Shown: positions 45,183 to 56,905 of the stretch, in pieces
How positions within the stretch are numbered: position 1 is the first letter of the stretch
Layout of the letters: each line of letters opens with the position of its first letter
DNA from: Crotalaria pallida
Taxonomy: Eukaryota; Streptophyta; Magnoliopsida; Fabales; Fabaceae
Length of the DNA: 64,000 nucleotides
Direction: 5' to 3'
NCBI GenBank assembly: GCA_037953625.1
Contig: CM075650.1
Location: forward strand, 147,651,206 to 147,715,205
The notes under the pieces: model-generated
Databases searched by the model: none
What the model saw: only the letters and a program-made list of their open reading frames with translations
What the model was told of the DNA's origin: nothing
Position numbers and translations under genes: made by a program

Positions 45183-45760
45183 AAACATACCAAAAATCCA
45201 AGAATTTTGTGATTACATCAATGTAAGGACTTGGTTTCTGAGTTCTGAATCTATGAATGATTAAATTTTGATGCATGGGAGTTAAGCATCACCTTAAAGA
45301 GAAAAACATCAATAAGTTAATAGAAAAACTAAAATAAGCAGAGTCAAAATTTGAGAAGAACCTTCATTTTATCTTTATGTTGATTAAGTAACTTTGCAGC
45401 ACCAATTAAGTAGCATTGTTGTGCCTATCAAAAAATAGTAGCATTGTTGTGTGAACATCATGTCCACATGACCACATCCATGCATTCTACCATCAATTTT
45501 GCTCGTGTTGCCGTTGTTGTGTGTAATTAAGCATCGCAGCAATCACATATACAATTTACTTCCTCCGGTCCATATTATAAGCACCCTTTTTGTGAGATAA
45601 GCACCCTCACAAAAAGGGTGCTTATAATATGGACCGGAGGGAGTAATATATTTCAGAACAAGTTTTTTAAGGTATCACATTTAGTTTTGTTGGAGATATA
45701 ATAAAGTAAATTCTATATTTGATAAGGAACAATAATTTTTATGAGGAGTAAAGTTAAACA
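45183..45760 (-). pseudogene. inverted piece of the ILR1-like pseudogene: intron 1 end, exon 2, intron 2 start
   Basis: On the minus strand, text related to intron 1 of the intact gene (about 45650-45760) is followed by exon 2 (about 45530-45362). The exon has AKIDGRMHGCGH-like content with an internal duplication of ACAACAATGCTAC that breaks the frame. It ends AAAATGAAG before the GT donor at 45361. Intron 2 text (CTTAACTCCCATGCATC, GAATTCTTGG-like words) runs to about 45183 and then stops. The matching position in the intact gene is about 58324. The rest of intron 2 and exon 3 onward are on the plus strand from about 47866. Confidence 0.75.
45557..45645. mobile_element. tiny Stowaway-like hairpin, 38-bp arms
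   Basis: The left arm 45559-45596 and right arm 45606-45643 are complementary with a single mismatch (CTTCCTCC against GGAGGGAG), around a 9-nt loop ATAAGCACC. It is flanked by TA and lies in the pseudogene's intron 1 close to exon 2. Confidence 0.85.
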
Positions 45761-45817
45761 ATTCATTATCTTTTCAAAAAATTACACTTGAAAAACATGA
45801 CTTTTAAAATTTGTTTG

Positions 45818-46180
45818 CATGGTTATAATTACAATCTTTGCACTTCCAGCCACTCCAATTGATACGATCGTTACTGCTGAGCTAAGCAAGTTGGCTAAGT
45901 AGGAATAGTTATTAGCAATAGTTGTTGACTTGTTGTTATTAGCTGTATCTAATATAACCGTTTTTCTCGCCAATTTCAGTTAGTCAAGTTCTAGCTAGTT
46001 ATATACGGTTGTGTGGCTTAGAAGCAAATCAACCAATTTATTTTATGAGAAATCATTCTCTTCTATGTAAGGTTGTCTCTTTCTAGTGATATAAATCTTG
46101 AAGCTCATTCTCTTCATTGACCTTCCTGTTACTTGAGATTCTTCGATTTTTTCATTAAATTCCTAGAATTTCCACAACAA
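45818..46180 (+). repeat. 5' LTR of the split gypsy remnant
   Basis: It ends CCTAGAATTTCCACAACA and is followed by the primer-site-like TGGTATCAAAGC. Its reverse complement matches 43150-43440. The exact left boundary is uncertain. Confidence 0.65.
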
Positions 46181-46181
46181 C

Positions 46182-46193
46182 TGGTATCAAAGC
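46182..46193 (+). other. primer-binding site of the split gypsy remnant
   Basis: TGGTATCAAAGC follows the LTR end CAACA almost directly. It resembles the initiator-Met type site with one or two changes. Confidence 0.6.
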
Positions 46194-46216
46194 TTCCCTT
46201 TCTTGGAGCTCAATTC

Positions 46217-46940
46217 AATGGCGGAATCAACAAGAAATCAAACAACATGGCGCGAAGTAGAAGATTAGTTAGAAGCGAGAATCTCTAATAACTAGCTGGA
46301 TCATTGCAGAAGACTCTTGGAGATTCTCTGAAGCAATCACTTGAAGAAATAATGAAGCAAGATGAAGCTGAGAACCTAGAGGGTAATCGTTTTGACTCAG
46401 GTTAAGAATTTGATTCAATCGTTAATAGATTGGATTTATCATAAGAATGAATATGAATTGAGTTGTTTCTTGGGTGGATTGAAACATGATATCAGATGCT
46501 TGTGAGGATGTTTCAGCCACAATCAGTGATGAAAGTCTTCACATTAGCCAAATTGTATGAGGCTTCTCATAATCAAGGAGGCAATGTGTTTAGTGCTAGT
46601 GGCAAACCAGGGAAAGGATTAATCAGCAGTAAACACGTTGTGCAAACAAAACCTGTTGTGTGTTCTTACAAAAATGCAGAAGGTGGAAAGAACAAATTCA
46701 GAACTATCAAGAATTGAACTCCTTCTTACATGAATGAGAGGAGAGCAAAAGGGTTATGTTACTTCTGTGATGAACCCTATACTACTGAACATAGCCTCAC
46801 TCACAGAAAGGTTTAATTACATATGGTTGTGTTGGAGGATGAAGAATTGGAAGAATTGTTGCAAGAAGAATTAGTTAACTAGGACCAAAAAAGAACCCAT
46901 ATTTTTGTTGATGCTCTCACTAGTGGTCATTTTAAGTAAC
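46217..46940 (+). pseudogene. gag remnant of the split gypsy element
   Basis: It begins MAESTRNQTTWREVE and is soon broken by stops. LSCFLGGLKHDIR, then MFQPQSVMKVFTLAKLYEAS (about 46490-46565) is the typical end of a gypsy gag domain. AKGLCYFCDEPYTTEHSLTH (about 46747-46803) is a CX2C..H..H knuckle. It fades out at FVDALTSGHFK, close to where a protease would begin. The protease of what is plausibly the same element is at 43840 on the other strand. Confidence 0.7.
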
Positions 46941-47865
46941 CTCACCGTATCATCATGATCAATCATACACATCCAAGATATCCAAGTATCCAATACTCCA
47001 CTCATACGCAGAGAAATCCTTATACACATACTCTGCCCTATACGCTCCATATAGGCACAGAGAGATCACGTTCCACCCGGGAAGGAGGACATTGCAATAA
47101 CTCTCTCCGAGAGCGGCTACAAAAGCAGTAAGGCATTCCCTTTCTGCCCAAGAAGAATGTGGCAGTGAGCCAGTGACATTTAACTCCACCCTGAAGGCTC
47201 ATCAACCCTTGGCGCTTGCTGCCCTTCGCAGTTGGCCATAGCACTTGAAGGAGAGCTTTGATCATATAGACCTCTTCAATAGTAAGGGACATAACCCGTT
47301 CCCTTGCTGCCCAAGAAGAAGGTGACAATGACATTCAACTCCACCCTAAAGGCTCATCGGCCCTTGATGTTTCCTTCCCTTCGCAGTAGGCCATATCACT
47401 TGAAGAAGAGTTTTGACCATACAGACCTCCGCAAGAGTAAGGGGCATAACCCTCAATTACTCTTAAGGGTAGTCCTGATCAGTCTTGCTCTTCCCCTTTC
47501 TATGCATTACTTATGCGTGAATGATAAAACTACGTAATCTTAATCTCCAGAACCTAGTTCGAACGGATATGTAGGACCAAGAGTACACTTTTGTCATACT
47601 AAATATTCTTTACAAGAACCTTGGTCCTAGATAAGGGGCTCTGCCCCGATTCAAAGGCTTTGTCCGAATTGGACAGAACAATTTTATTGGCTCTGTTGGT
47701 GTTTTTTAAATTTTGACATTTTTTAGTGTAACATCATTTCTTGATACAGTTACTTGTATAGAAGTAGGCATACATTGCTTATAATCCTCAAACTAATAAT
47801 ACTATTCATTCTACAACAACTTTTGTATTTTCATTAATGGTTCATCATTGTTTTTTAAGAAAATA
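46941..47865. repeat. unassigned segment with a diverged tandem duplication
   Basis: Two units of about 160 bp (about 47148-47306 and 47307-47460) share GCCCAAGAAGAA, AACTCCACCCT, GGCTCATC, CCCTTCGCAGT and GGCCATA. Both strands are stop-rich. It could be LTR-derived, since it lies between parts of a broken retroelement. No function is suggested. Confidence 0.45.
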
Positions 47866-49814
47866 CTGTTGTGGCTAGAATTTGTGAAACCCTGCAAGCA
47901 ATCTATGTTACTAATTCATTTCCGGAGGTTTAAGGCTTTATGCATTGCTAAGAACATCTGGTTTGTTCGTACATGCTGATTATGATATAATACAATCATA
48001 TGAACCCTTGCTTTCTTTGGTATATCCAATATCCACCTCAATATTAGGCTCATTTTGAGTGCCAAGTAATTAATTCTATTCTAGGTAGAAACTCCTCCAA
48101 CTTTTTCTAAGCAATTGCAATAATTTGTTTTTCCTCTTTTACTTTGAGGTTCTGAAACATGCACAACCACTCAATCTGTTATTTTAAGACTGTCTTTTAC
48201 TCTTTTGGTTTTAAGAGGGTACTGTGAGACTTATTTTCCAACCTGCTGAGAAGGGAGATAGAGGTGCCTCTCAAATGATAAAAGAAGGAGCTCTTCAAGA
48301 ATCAAGATGCAGAAGCAATTTTTGGTGTTCCCATTGATAGTACGTGGCCTAATGGAGCCATAACATACATAATGTCCGGGACATATATCAGCTGCTGGAT
48401 GCGTCTTTTATGTAAATATTGTAGGAGTTGGTAGTCATGCTGCAATGCCTCACGAAATTGTGGATCTTATGCTAGCTACATCACTTGCAATATTAACACT
48501 GCAACAGCTTGTCTCAACGGAAACTGATCCACTTCAATACTTCATAGTCTTGTATGCACTAATCCCAGTTTTGACTCTATTTATTTGCAACAAATAAATT
48601 TGAATAATAAACCTTCCAAAACTCTGTTTAAGTCCATTGTTGTGAACTATTCTATGTATTGGCTTATGCTACTTTTTTTCTAATAGCTTTCAGCTATTCT
48701 TGTTAGCTATCTGTGAGGGAAGTGCGTTAAGTAGATTACAACAAAAACTTTTAAAACTGATATTTTGAAGTAACAATGTCCCTACCTGATTATCATATGG
48801 CCGCAGGTTGTATCAGTTACCTTTGTCGAAGGTGGGAATGAATTAAACGTGATCCCATCCCATGTTGAATTTGGAGGCACTTTGATGAGAATGACAACCG
48901 AAGGCTTGCACCATTTGAGACGATGACTAAAGAAGGTTTGCAACTACACATAATAAACGGTTTACAACGTTAATAATAATGAGAAACTTTAGCGAGTTTC
49001 TGGGTGATTCTGGTTCATTTGTAGTTTAATTTGCATCATCTTCATGATTTAGTACAAATCAATTTTGGTTTGTTCGTCAAATAATTTTTCTTTGGATCCT
49101 TATTAACAAGTTGCATCTTATTCCGTGTGCATAACAAGAATATAACTCTTTATTGTCAAGAGAAGACACATAACTGATATATGCGTGTGATATATATTCA
49201 CTGCCTGTTGCAATGCTCATTTTTCATTTCTCAATCCATCATTAATTTTTCATTAGCTCTTGCACTCAGTGATTGCATTTCCAATGTTTTCTGTCTGCTT
49301 CATTATTCGGTTGAGTAGAATGCATGTCTAAGTCTAACTGTCATTGAGTTCTAATATACACAGTGCATCCTCCTTTATCTTTGCTTTATGGTTTTGTTCT
49401 ATAAACTTTGTTTAGCTTATGTATGTTATGGAAAACTTTCCCGTTATTGAAGGACAAACAGTAGTGCACAGATGTAATTGCAAAGCATATGTTGATTTCA
49501 AAGAAGAATCCACCCCTTACTCTTGCATTGTTAATGACAATGATTTGCATCTGCATGTGAAAAGAGTTAGCCAACTTCTACTTGATTCAGTCAATGTCCA
49601 TGCAGCCAATAAGGTGATGGCAGGTGAAGACTTTGCATTTTATCAGAAATTGGTTCCTAGAGCATTTTATAGCATAGGAATCTGAAATGAGAAAGTAGGA
49701 TCATTTCACTCCCCACACTCCTCCTTCTTCTTTGTTGATGAGGATGTTCATCAAATAGGGGCAGCACTGTATGCTGCTATTGCTGAGTCGCATTTAAATG
49801 AGCACACTATTTAG
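47866..49814 (+). pseudogene. ILR1-like pseudogene: intron 2 end, exons 3-5
   Basis: This segment is collinear with 58343-60429 of the intact gene. Exon 3-like text starts 48218 (TVRLIFQPAEKG), with a 7-bp duplication near 48300 that shifts the frame. Exon 4-like text (48807-48935) reads VVSVTFVEGGNELNVIPSHV and has a stop in LRR-TGA. Exon 5-like text (49443-49814) reads VIEGQTVVHRCNCKAYVDFK and MAGEDFAFYQKLVP, with TGA at about 49685. Its acceptor is lost (TTGCAG has become TTCCCG). The 3' flank also matches for about 150 bp. At least four independent lesions make it dead. Confidence 0.88.
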
Positions 49815-50141
49815 TAAAATTAGTGTTATTATTGGTGTTGCACGTATTCATTACATGTACAATAGCATCTTGTTATTTTATGAGGTCAGAGGAGTGAATT
49901 TTCGTCTTGACTCTTGTTAAAACGAAAAGATTAAAACATAAAATACATAAAAAAAACATAAATGCATGTGATTTTTTTTTCCAAATGGTCATGTACTTTT
50001 GTTACCATTAAGCAACCTGTAATCTTTACTTTGGATATTTGAAAATTAAATAAAGAATAATCATATTTTACCTATCATTAAGGTGCTTGATACTGCATAA
50101 GTTATTTTGGTTGGAAGTCGTTTGTTGAATCTTCTAGATTC

Positions 50142-50521
50142 TGTGACAGACTCAGCAGAGCATATTCCTTTGGCAGATGAGACAAAAACGGTTAAGGGTC
50201 AGGGACACGTGGCAGCCAGCCCACATGCTACTCTGCTGAGGAAAAGCACACGCACAAAGAGGCCAAATTGCATGATGCGTGACTACGTGAGGGGCAAGTA
50301 GGAAATAGAATAAAACAGGATAATGATTGTAATGAAGGGTGTAGTATGTTGACAGTTGTCTCTTTCTCTCATCTGTACCTCTCTCTTTCTCTTCTCATCT
50401 CATAATTTTGTACCTTTCTCACACCCTTGTACTCATTTTTCCAGAATTTATGAATATACTTGCCTCTCTTTTTCAGTACAATTATATTTTATAATTTTTC
50501 CATTTAAGTACAACCACTACA
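50142..50521 (+). repeat. 5' LTR of the decayed chromovirus
   Basis: Starts TGTGACAGACTC and ends AACCACTACA. It has a CT-rich middle and AATTATATTTTATAA near the end. The first about 160 bp correspond to coding sequence in the 3' copy. Confidence 0.88.
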
Positions 50522-50535
50522 TTGGTGCTTTCATT
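50522..50535 (+). other. primer-binding site of the decayed chromovirus
   Basis: TTGGTGCTTTCATT directly follows the LTR terminus. TGG start and position fit a tRNA primer site. The tRNA is not assigned. Confidence 0.55.
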
Positions 50536-50557
50536 CTGACACTTCCCTTCCTTTACC

Positions 50558-51868
50558 ATGGCTGATAACACACGTCTAAAGGAAATCACTACTGACATTA
50601 GAGAATTAAAAAAATATGTAGAACATCTTGATCAACGAGATAACGAACTTGATCAGATACTGGACAAAAGAGATCAACAACAAGCGGCTCGTCTGGAAGG
50701 AATTGAGGCAGCTCTGGACAAGCTCAGACTCACCTTGAGTCAGCAAGGCCCAAATTCACCAGGTTCTAACGTCTTCACTAGTTCTAATGCAGATATATCA
50801 AAACCTCCGTATCATGTGCGAAATGTTAAAGTAGATTTTCCACGTTTTGATGGTGAAAATGTTCTGCAATGGCTGTTTAAAGCAGAACAATTCTTTGATT
50901 TTTATGGAACCCCTGATGAACATAGACTGACGATTGCTGCAATCCATTTTGAAAAAGAAGTTATCCCTTGGTTTCAGATGATCACTAGAACTCAACCTTT
51001 TCAAAATTGAAAATAATTCACTAAGGCTCTTGAGTTAGAGTTTGGTCCATCCCCTTATGACTGTCCTAGATCAACTCTTTTTAAACTACAACAATTACAA
51101 TCTGTTAGTGAATATTATACAGAATTTATGGCATTGGCTAATAGAGTTTATGGTCTGAGTCCTGATGCCCTGTTAGATTGCTTTATCAGTGGCCTTAAAC
51201 CTGACCTGAAACGCGAAGTCATTGCCCAAAACCCCTCTTACAATCCTTAAAGCAGTTTCCCTAGCCAAACTTTTTGAAGAAAAATACACCTCTAAACCAA
51301 AAACACAGACCACATACAAACCACAGCCCAAATTTAACCAAAATAATTACCCCAAACTTTACAACAATCAACCACCCCTGTTACCTACAGCTCCACAAAA
51401 AACCCCACACCAAACACTAAACCAGAATCCTATCAAAAAAATGACAGCCACGGAAATGCAAATTTGCAGAGAAAAGGGTTTATGCTATACTTGTGATGAC
51501 AAGTTTACTGTTGGCCATAGGTGTCCAAATAGGCACTATATGATATTACAGGTGGAAGATGAAAATCAGCCTGAGGATGATTCTGAGCAGATCCCTGACA
51601 ATGCCATATATATGCTAGTTCCTGAGGATAATCACCATCTGTCATTCAATGCTTTAAAAGGGAACAGTGGTGTTGGTACAATCAGATTTCAAGGGTACAT
51701 TAATGGCTGTCCTGTGAGTATTCTTTTAGACAGTGGAAGTTCTGACAACTTCCTACAGCCAAGGGTTGCTCAATTTCTGAAACTACCAATAGAACCAGCT
51801 CCTAAATTTCAGGTTATGGTGGGAAATGGAAATTCATTAGCAGCTGAGGGTCTTATTTCTGATTTGAA
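50558..51868 (+). pseudogene. gag and protease of the decayed chromovirus
   Basis: The frame starts MADNTRLKEITTDIRELKKY with a coiled-coil-like lead, then VKVDFPRFDGENVLQWLFKA, the gag domain. TGA and TAA at 51008-51016 interrupt FQN-W.FTKALELEFGPS (Trp expected at the TGA). A frame change near 51225 leads into AVSLAKLFEEKY, a zinc knuckle GLCYTCDDKFTVGHRCPN (about 51480-51530) and a protease with LLDSGSSDNFLQPRVAQFL (about 51725-51780). Confidence 0.85.
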
Positions 51869-54310
51869 GTGGAAGTGCAGGGCCATACTTTCCAGCTTCC
51901 TGTTTATCTTTTGCCTGTAGCAGGTGCTGACCTCATTTTAGGAGCTGCTTGGTTGGCTACTTTAGGCCCTCATGTAGCAGATTATAGTGCATTAGCCTTT
52001 AAGTTTCTACTTAATGGCAAATTCATTACTCTGCAAGGAGACAGACCTCAACTTCCTCATATAGCTCAGTTTCATCACATTAAGAGGTTGCAGCAAACTG
52101 ATGCTATTATGGAAGCATTCACTGTGCAGACTAAGGAACCTGATAATGCAGAAGATGTTTTGAAAGGACTGCCTTCTGATGTTGAGCCTGAAATTGCTTT
52201 ATTATTGCATACATATAAAGAGGTGTTTAAAACACCTGATGGCTTGCCTCCACAAAGGTTCCAGGACCATGCTATACCTTTAATTGAGGGCAGCAATCCA
52301 GTTAAGGTTAGGCCTTACAGGTATGCTCACAGCCAGAAAACTCAAATTGAAAAGATGGTGCAAGAAATGTTGTCATCAGGAATTATAGTTCCTAGTACTA
52401 GTCCCTTTTCATCACCAATTCTGCTAGTGAAGAAAAAAGATGGCTCTTGGAGGTTCTGTACAAATTACAGAGCCTTAAACAACATAACAGTCAAGGACAA
52501 CTTCCCAATGCCAACAGTGAATGAGTTGCTTGATGAGTTATTTGGTGCTCAATTTTTCTCAAAATTGGACCTAAGATCAGGCTACCATCAGATACTAGTG
52601 AAGCCAGAGGACAGACATAAAACTGCTTTTATGACTCACCAAGGACATTATGAATGGGTGGTGATTCCCTTTGGACTAACCAATGCCCCTGCCACTTTCC
52701 AACAACTCATGAATCGGGTATTTCAGAGTTTGTTAAGAAAGTGTGTTTTGGTTTTCTTTGATGATATACTTGTGTATAGTCCAACCTGGTCCTCTCACTT
52801 GCAAAATCTAGAAGCTTTTTTACAGATTTTACAGTCCAATAGACTATACGCCAAATTATCTAAATGTAGTTTTGGCACTCAAGAAGTGGATTACTTGGGG
52901 CACACTGTTTATGCTCAAGGGGTTTCTATGGATAGAATTAAAATCCAAGCCATACTGGAATGGCCTGAACCTTCAAACCTCAAACAATTGAGGGAATTCT
53001 TAGGGATTACAGGTTATTATAGAAGGTTTATTAAAAATTATGCTGTCATTGCTGAATCTTTAACCAATCTGCTTAAAAGGGATGCTTTTGTATGGTCTAA
53101 AGCTGCTACAGATGCTTTCCAGAAACTGAGAAGAGCTGTGACTTCTGCCCCTGTGCTTGCCTTGCCAAATTTTAATGAGCCTTTTATACTAGAAACTGAT
53201 GTCTCAGGGACTGGTATAGGGGCTGTGCTAAGTCAAGGAAAACATCCTATAGCTTATTTTTCCAAAAAGCTTGCTCCTAGGATGCAAAAGCAGTCTGCCT
53301 ATTGCAGAGAATTATATGCCATCACAGAAGCCTTAGCCAAATTTAGGCATTATTTATTGGGCCATCACTTCATCATCAAGACTGATCAGAAAAGCCTTAG
53401 ACATCTCACTGACCAGTCAATACAGACCCCTGAGCAGCAGAATTGGCTTCACAAATTCCTGGGTTATGACTTCAAGATTGAGTATAAACCAGGACAGGAC
53501 AACATACCAGCTGATGCCTTGTCAAGATCCTTCTATATGGTTTGGTCTGAGCCTCAGCCTCAGTTTTTGCAGGACTTAAGAGCAGACATTGCTTCAGATG
53601 AGCATTGGCAGAAGCAACTAATTGCCTGTGAGCAAGGAAAACAACAAAGTCCTTACATTACTTGCAAGGATAGGTTGTTGTTTTGGAAAGGAAGATTAAT
53701 CATTCCTTCTCAGTCTACTCTCAAAGCCAAGATATTGGAAGAATATCACTGCTCCCTAGTGGGTGGTCATTCAGGCATGGCAAGAACAGTCTCAAGGATA
53801 AAGGCAGAATTTTATTGGCCCAACATGAAACAAGAAATCTCAAAATTTGTACAAGTTTGTGCTATCTGTCAGCAAGCCAAACTGAATGCTACTAGTTCAG
53901 CTGGCTTACTTCAGCCTCTGCCAATACCTTCCCAAATATGGGAAGACATTGCCATGGACTTTATTACAGGCTTACCACCTTTTAAAGGCTTCATTGTTAT
54001 TCTTGTGGTAGTGGACAGATTCTCTAAATATGGACATTTTCATCCCTTAAAAGTTAACTACACTAGCCTTCAGGTAGCAGAAGTCTTTGTTCATACTATA
54101 GTTAAACTGCATGGCATGCCCAAATCGATAGTATCAGACAGAGATAAAGCATTCACAAGCAAGTTTTGGCAGCAATTCTTCAAGTTGCAAGGGACAACAT
54201 TGGCTATGATCTCAGCTTATCACCCTCAAACAGATGGGCAATCTGAGGCCTTAAACAAAGTTTTAGAGATGTATCTGAGATGCTTCACCTCAGAAAATCC
54301 TAAAGCTTAG
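51869..54310 (+). pseudogene. RT, RNase H and integrase of the decayed chromovirus
   Basis: 813 open codons. The protease end (LPVAGADLILGAAWLATLG) is read first. The RT has WRFCTNYRALNNITVKDNFP, FSKLDLRSGYHQI and the catalytic FFDDILVY (about residue 295). RNase H has ETDVSGTGIGAVLSQ and TDQKSLRHLTDQ. Integrase has HCSLVGGHSGMART .. CAICQQAK, then D in AMDFITGL, D in SIVSDRDKAFTSKFW and E in TDGQSEALNK. The start at 51869 is a frameshift junction, not a true start. TAG at 54308-54310 replaces a Trp codon. Confidence 0.88.
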
Positions 54311-55176
54311 GTTACACTGCTTCCTTGGGCTGAATACTGGTATAACACATCATTCCATCACAGCTTGGGAATGACTCCATTCAAGGCAGTTTATGGCAGG
54401 GAACCTCCAGGATTATCTAGGTACAGTCCATCAGCAGAAGACAATCAATCTGTCCAAAAAGCTTTATTGTCCAGGGATACCTTGCTGGTCAAGCTTAAGG
54501 CTAATCTGCTAAAGGCTCAACAGCACATGAAAAGTCAAGCAGACAAACACAGGATTGACAAGCAATTTCAAATTGGTGACAGAGTTTGGGTCAAACTTCA
54601 ACCATATAGGAAACACTCAGTCCATTTGAGAATGAATCAAAAGCTAGGCATGAGGTATTTTGGTCCTTTCTCAATTACTGAGAAGATTGGTTCAGTAGCC
54701 TACAAACTAGCTCTGCGAGAAAATGCTAAGATTCACCCAGTCTTTCATGTGTCCCAATTGAAAGAATTCAAGGAGAGGAGGTTTCAACTACAATTCCAGA
54801 GCCATTACTTATCAATGAAGATGGTATTTTGCTGCAACCTTTAGCCGTGCTAAATCACAGAACACATATCAGCAAAGGACAACAAATCCCTCAGGTTTTA
54901 ATTCACTGGAATAGACAGGAAATGGCTGAAGCTTCTTGGGAAAATGAAGATTATATGAAGCAGGCTTATCCAGACTTCAACCTTGAGGACAAGGTTGTTC
55001 TAAATTTGGGAAGCTATGTGACAGACTCAGCAGAGCATATTCCTTTGGCAGATGGGACAAAAATGGTTAAGGGTCAGGGACACATGGCAGCCAGCCCACA
55101 TGCTACTCTGCTGAGGAAAAGCACACGCACAAAGAGGCCAAATTGCATGATGCGTGACTACGTGAAGGGCAAGTAG
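54311..55176 (+). pseudogene. integrase tail and chromodomain-like end, running into the 3' LTR
   Basis: After the TAG the same polyprotein continues (LLPWAEYWYNTSFHHSLGMT, YGREPPG, IGDRVWVKLQPYRKHS, FHVSQLKEF). A frameshift near 54780 leads to QVLIHWNRQEMAEASWENED, a chromodomain-like block. The frame then crosses the LTR edge at 55017 and ends at TAG 55174-55176 with a basic tail (LLRKSTRTKRPNCMMRDYVK). The polyprotein terminus is thus encoded by the first 160 bp of the LTR. Confidence 0.82.
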
Positions 55177-55396
55177 GAAATAGAATAAAACAGAATAATG
55201 ATTGTAATGAAGGGTGTAGTATGTTGATAGTTGTCTCTTTCTCTCATCTGTACCTCTCTCTTTCTCTTCTCATCTCATAATTCTGTACCTTTCTCACACC
55301 CTTGTACTCATTTTTCCAGAATTTATGAATATACTTGCCTCTCTTTTTCAGTACAATTATATTTTATAATTTTTCCATTTAAGTACAACCACTACA
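55017..55396 (+). repeat. 3' LTR of the decayed chromovirus
   Basis: 380 bp, same ends as the 5' LTR. A weak purine stretch AAATTTGGGAAG lies just upstream as the likely polypurine tract. Confidence 0.88.
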
Positions 55397-56112
55397 TATT
55401 CCCTCTACATCAGGAATCAACCTTAAGTGGCAAAATAACTTCTTCTTTTTTTCTCAAACTTTCTTTAAAGTTTACTTGACTCGGGCTCTGGGACTCACTA
55501 GGATTAAGGCAAGTCTTCAGATTCAAAGAACGCTTGCAAAAATACTTATATATTATCTACCAATATCATCCTTATATCGGGAGGATTTGAACCTGAAATG
55601 TTTCACAAACTCAGACTCAATCTTTACCAAAGAACCAATGGTTGTTGGCGCAAAATAACTTCTGAATCTTTGAACGTTCTCATAGTTAGTGTGTATGCAT
55701 GCTTAGCATTTTAAATATAAATGGTTTCTAAAATATCTATTTGAAAGGGTTTGCTAAAATCTTGAGATTTTCTAACTTACATTTTTAATTTGTATAAATG
55801 TTTTTAAATATTCCTTCAAGAGTTCAAGGTTAAAACAATCAAGCTAGCTATACATGCATCTAGAGTCTGGAACCATTTTTTTTTTCCTCGGTTATGCTTA
55901 TCTAGAGGTTCTGGAATAAAACTTGTTGACAAAAGTAAATTTCCAAACATTATTTTAACAATTTTTTACTTTGGATATGGTAAAATGGTGGTTGTTAGAG
56001 AGAAAAGGGGGTTGAAAATGATGAAAGATTTATTTTTTTAAATTTTTTTTATATTATCTTAAAATTTAAATAGTTGAATATATCCAACACTTAAAAATTT
56101 AAGGGAGAATAT

Positions 56113-56150
<38 letters not shown>

Positions 56151-56340
56151 AATGTATAATTTTTTTGACATACAATTGTAAAAAATGGTTTAATTTTGTT
56201 AGCAATATTAAAAATATAAATATTTAATATATTTTTTTCAAAATTATCACAATAATAATAATTAAAAAAGTATTAGTTGATAAAGAGTACTATTTTGAAA
56301 TATAAGAAAAAAAATGCTTTTTTTTGGTTAAAATATAAAA
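55397..56340. other. AT-rich intergenic stretch with a TA microsatellite
   Basis: No gene seen. A (TA)n run lies at about 56114-56147. Confidence 0.4.
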
Positions 56341-56740
56341 AAATATAACTAATCTTAAATTTTGTTTAATTCACTGTGCTAATTTCTTAAAACATATCTA
56401 AAAAATTGTTATTTTATTTAAACTTTATTTATTTTTAATATTACTTCCCTAAAATATCTTTATTTTTTATAAATTTGATAAAATTAAATACAATCAACTA
56501 ATTTTCTTTGCGAAAATAAATTTTTTTTCCTTGTGTTTCGTGGAAGGAGTATTTTTAGCCAGACCCATTTAAATATTACTTCTTTCGTTTCTAGATATAA
56601 AACCTTTTTGTCACTTTTATTTTGTTCTTATTTATAAGATCCTTTACCAATTTTCAATGATTATTAATTATTTTTTTTCTTAATAATATTAATAAAAGTA
56701 ATTTTAAAAATATATATCAAAAATTCACGTTACCACGAAT
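56330..56740. repeat. degenerate MITE pair upstream of the ILR1-like gene
   Basis: Text related to 41700-42210 appears in the same order: AATTTCTTAAAACATATCTA, AATTAAATACAATCAACTAA, then TTATAAGATCCTTTACCAA and TTAATAATATTAATAA. The two together, in the same order at both loci, favour a shared ancestral upstream region over chance. Confidence 0.5.
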
Positions 56741-56904
56741 TATTTTACTTTCTCCATGTACGTAAAATCCCCACAGAGGTCCTATAGACTTAGCGGATGA
56801 GGGTATTTAATTATTCAGCTAATTGATCATATCTTGATTTTCGGTCATTAATTGACTTTCCATGCAGCTCATGAGCTCACTTATGTAGTTGTTGCTATCA
56901 AAGC

Positions 56905-56905
<1 letters not shown>

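Larger units (their letters stand above)
50142..55396 (+). mobile_element. decayed chromovirus (Ty3/gypsy) with 380-bp LTRs
   Basis: LTRs are 50142-50521 and 55017-55396 (380 bp each), with seven differences by eye (about 1.8%), all transitions. Flanking 5-mers are GATTC and TATTC, one mismatch. A primer-like TTGGTGCTTTCATT follows the 5' LTR. Gag, protease, RT, RNase H, integrase and a chromodomain-like tail are present in order but split by several stops and frameshifts. Short LTRs with a chromodomain suggest a Reina-like chromovirus. It lies about 330 bp downstream of the pseudogene. Confidence 0.88.

Noticed and set aside
50107..50301. Independent small gene in the 5' LTR of the decayed chromovirus
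   Set aside because: It is the LTR copy of the polyprotein tail that is in frame at the 3' LTR.
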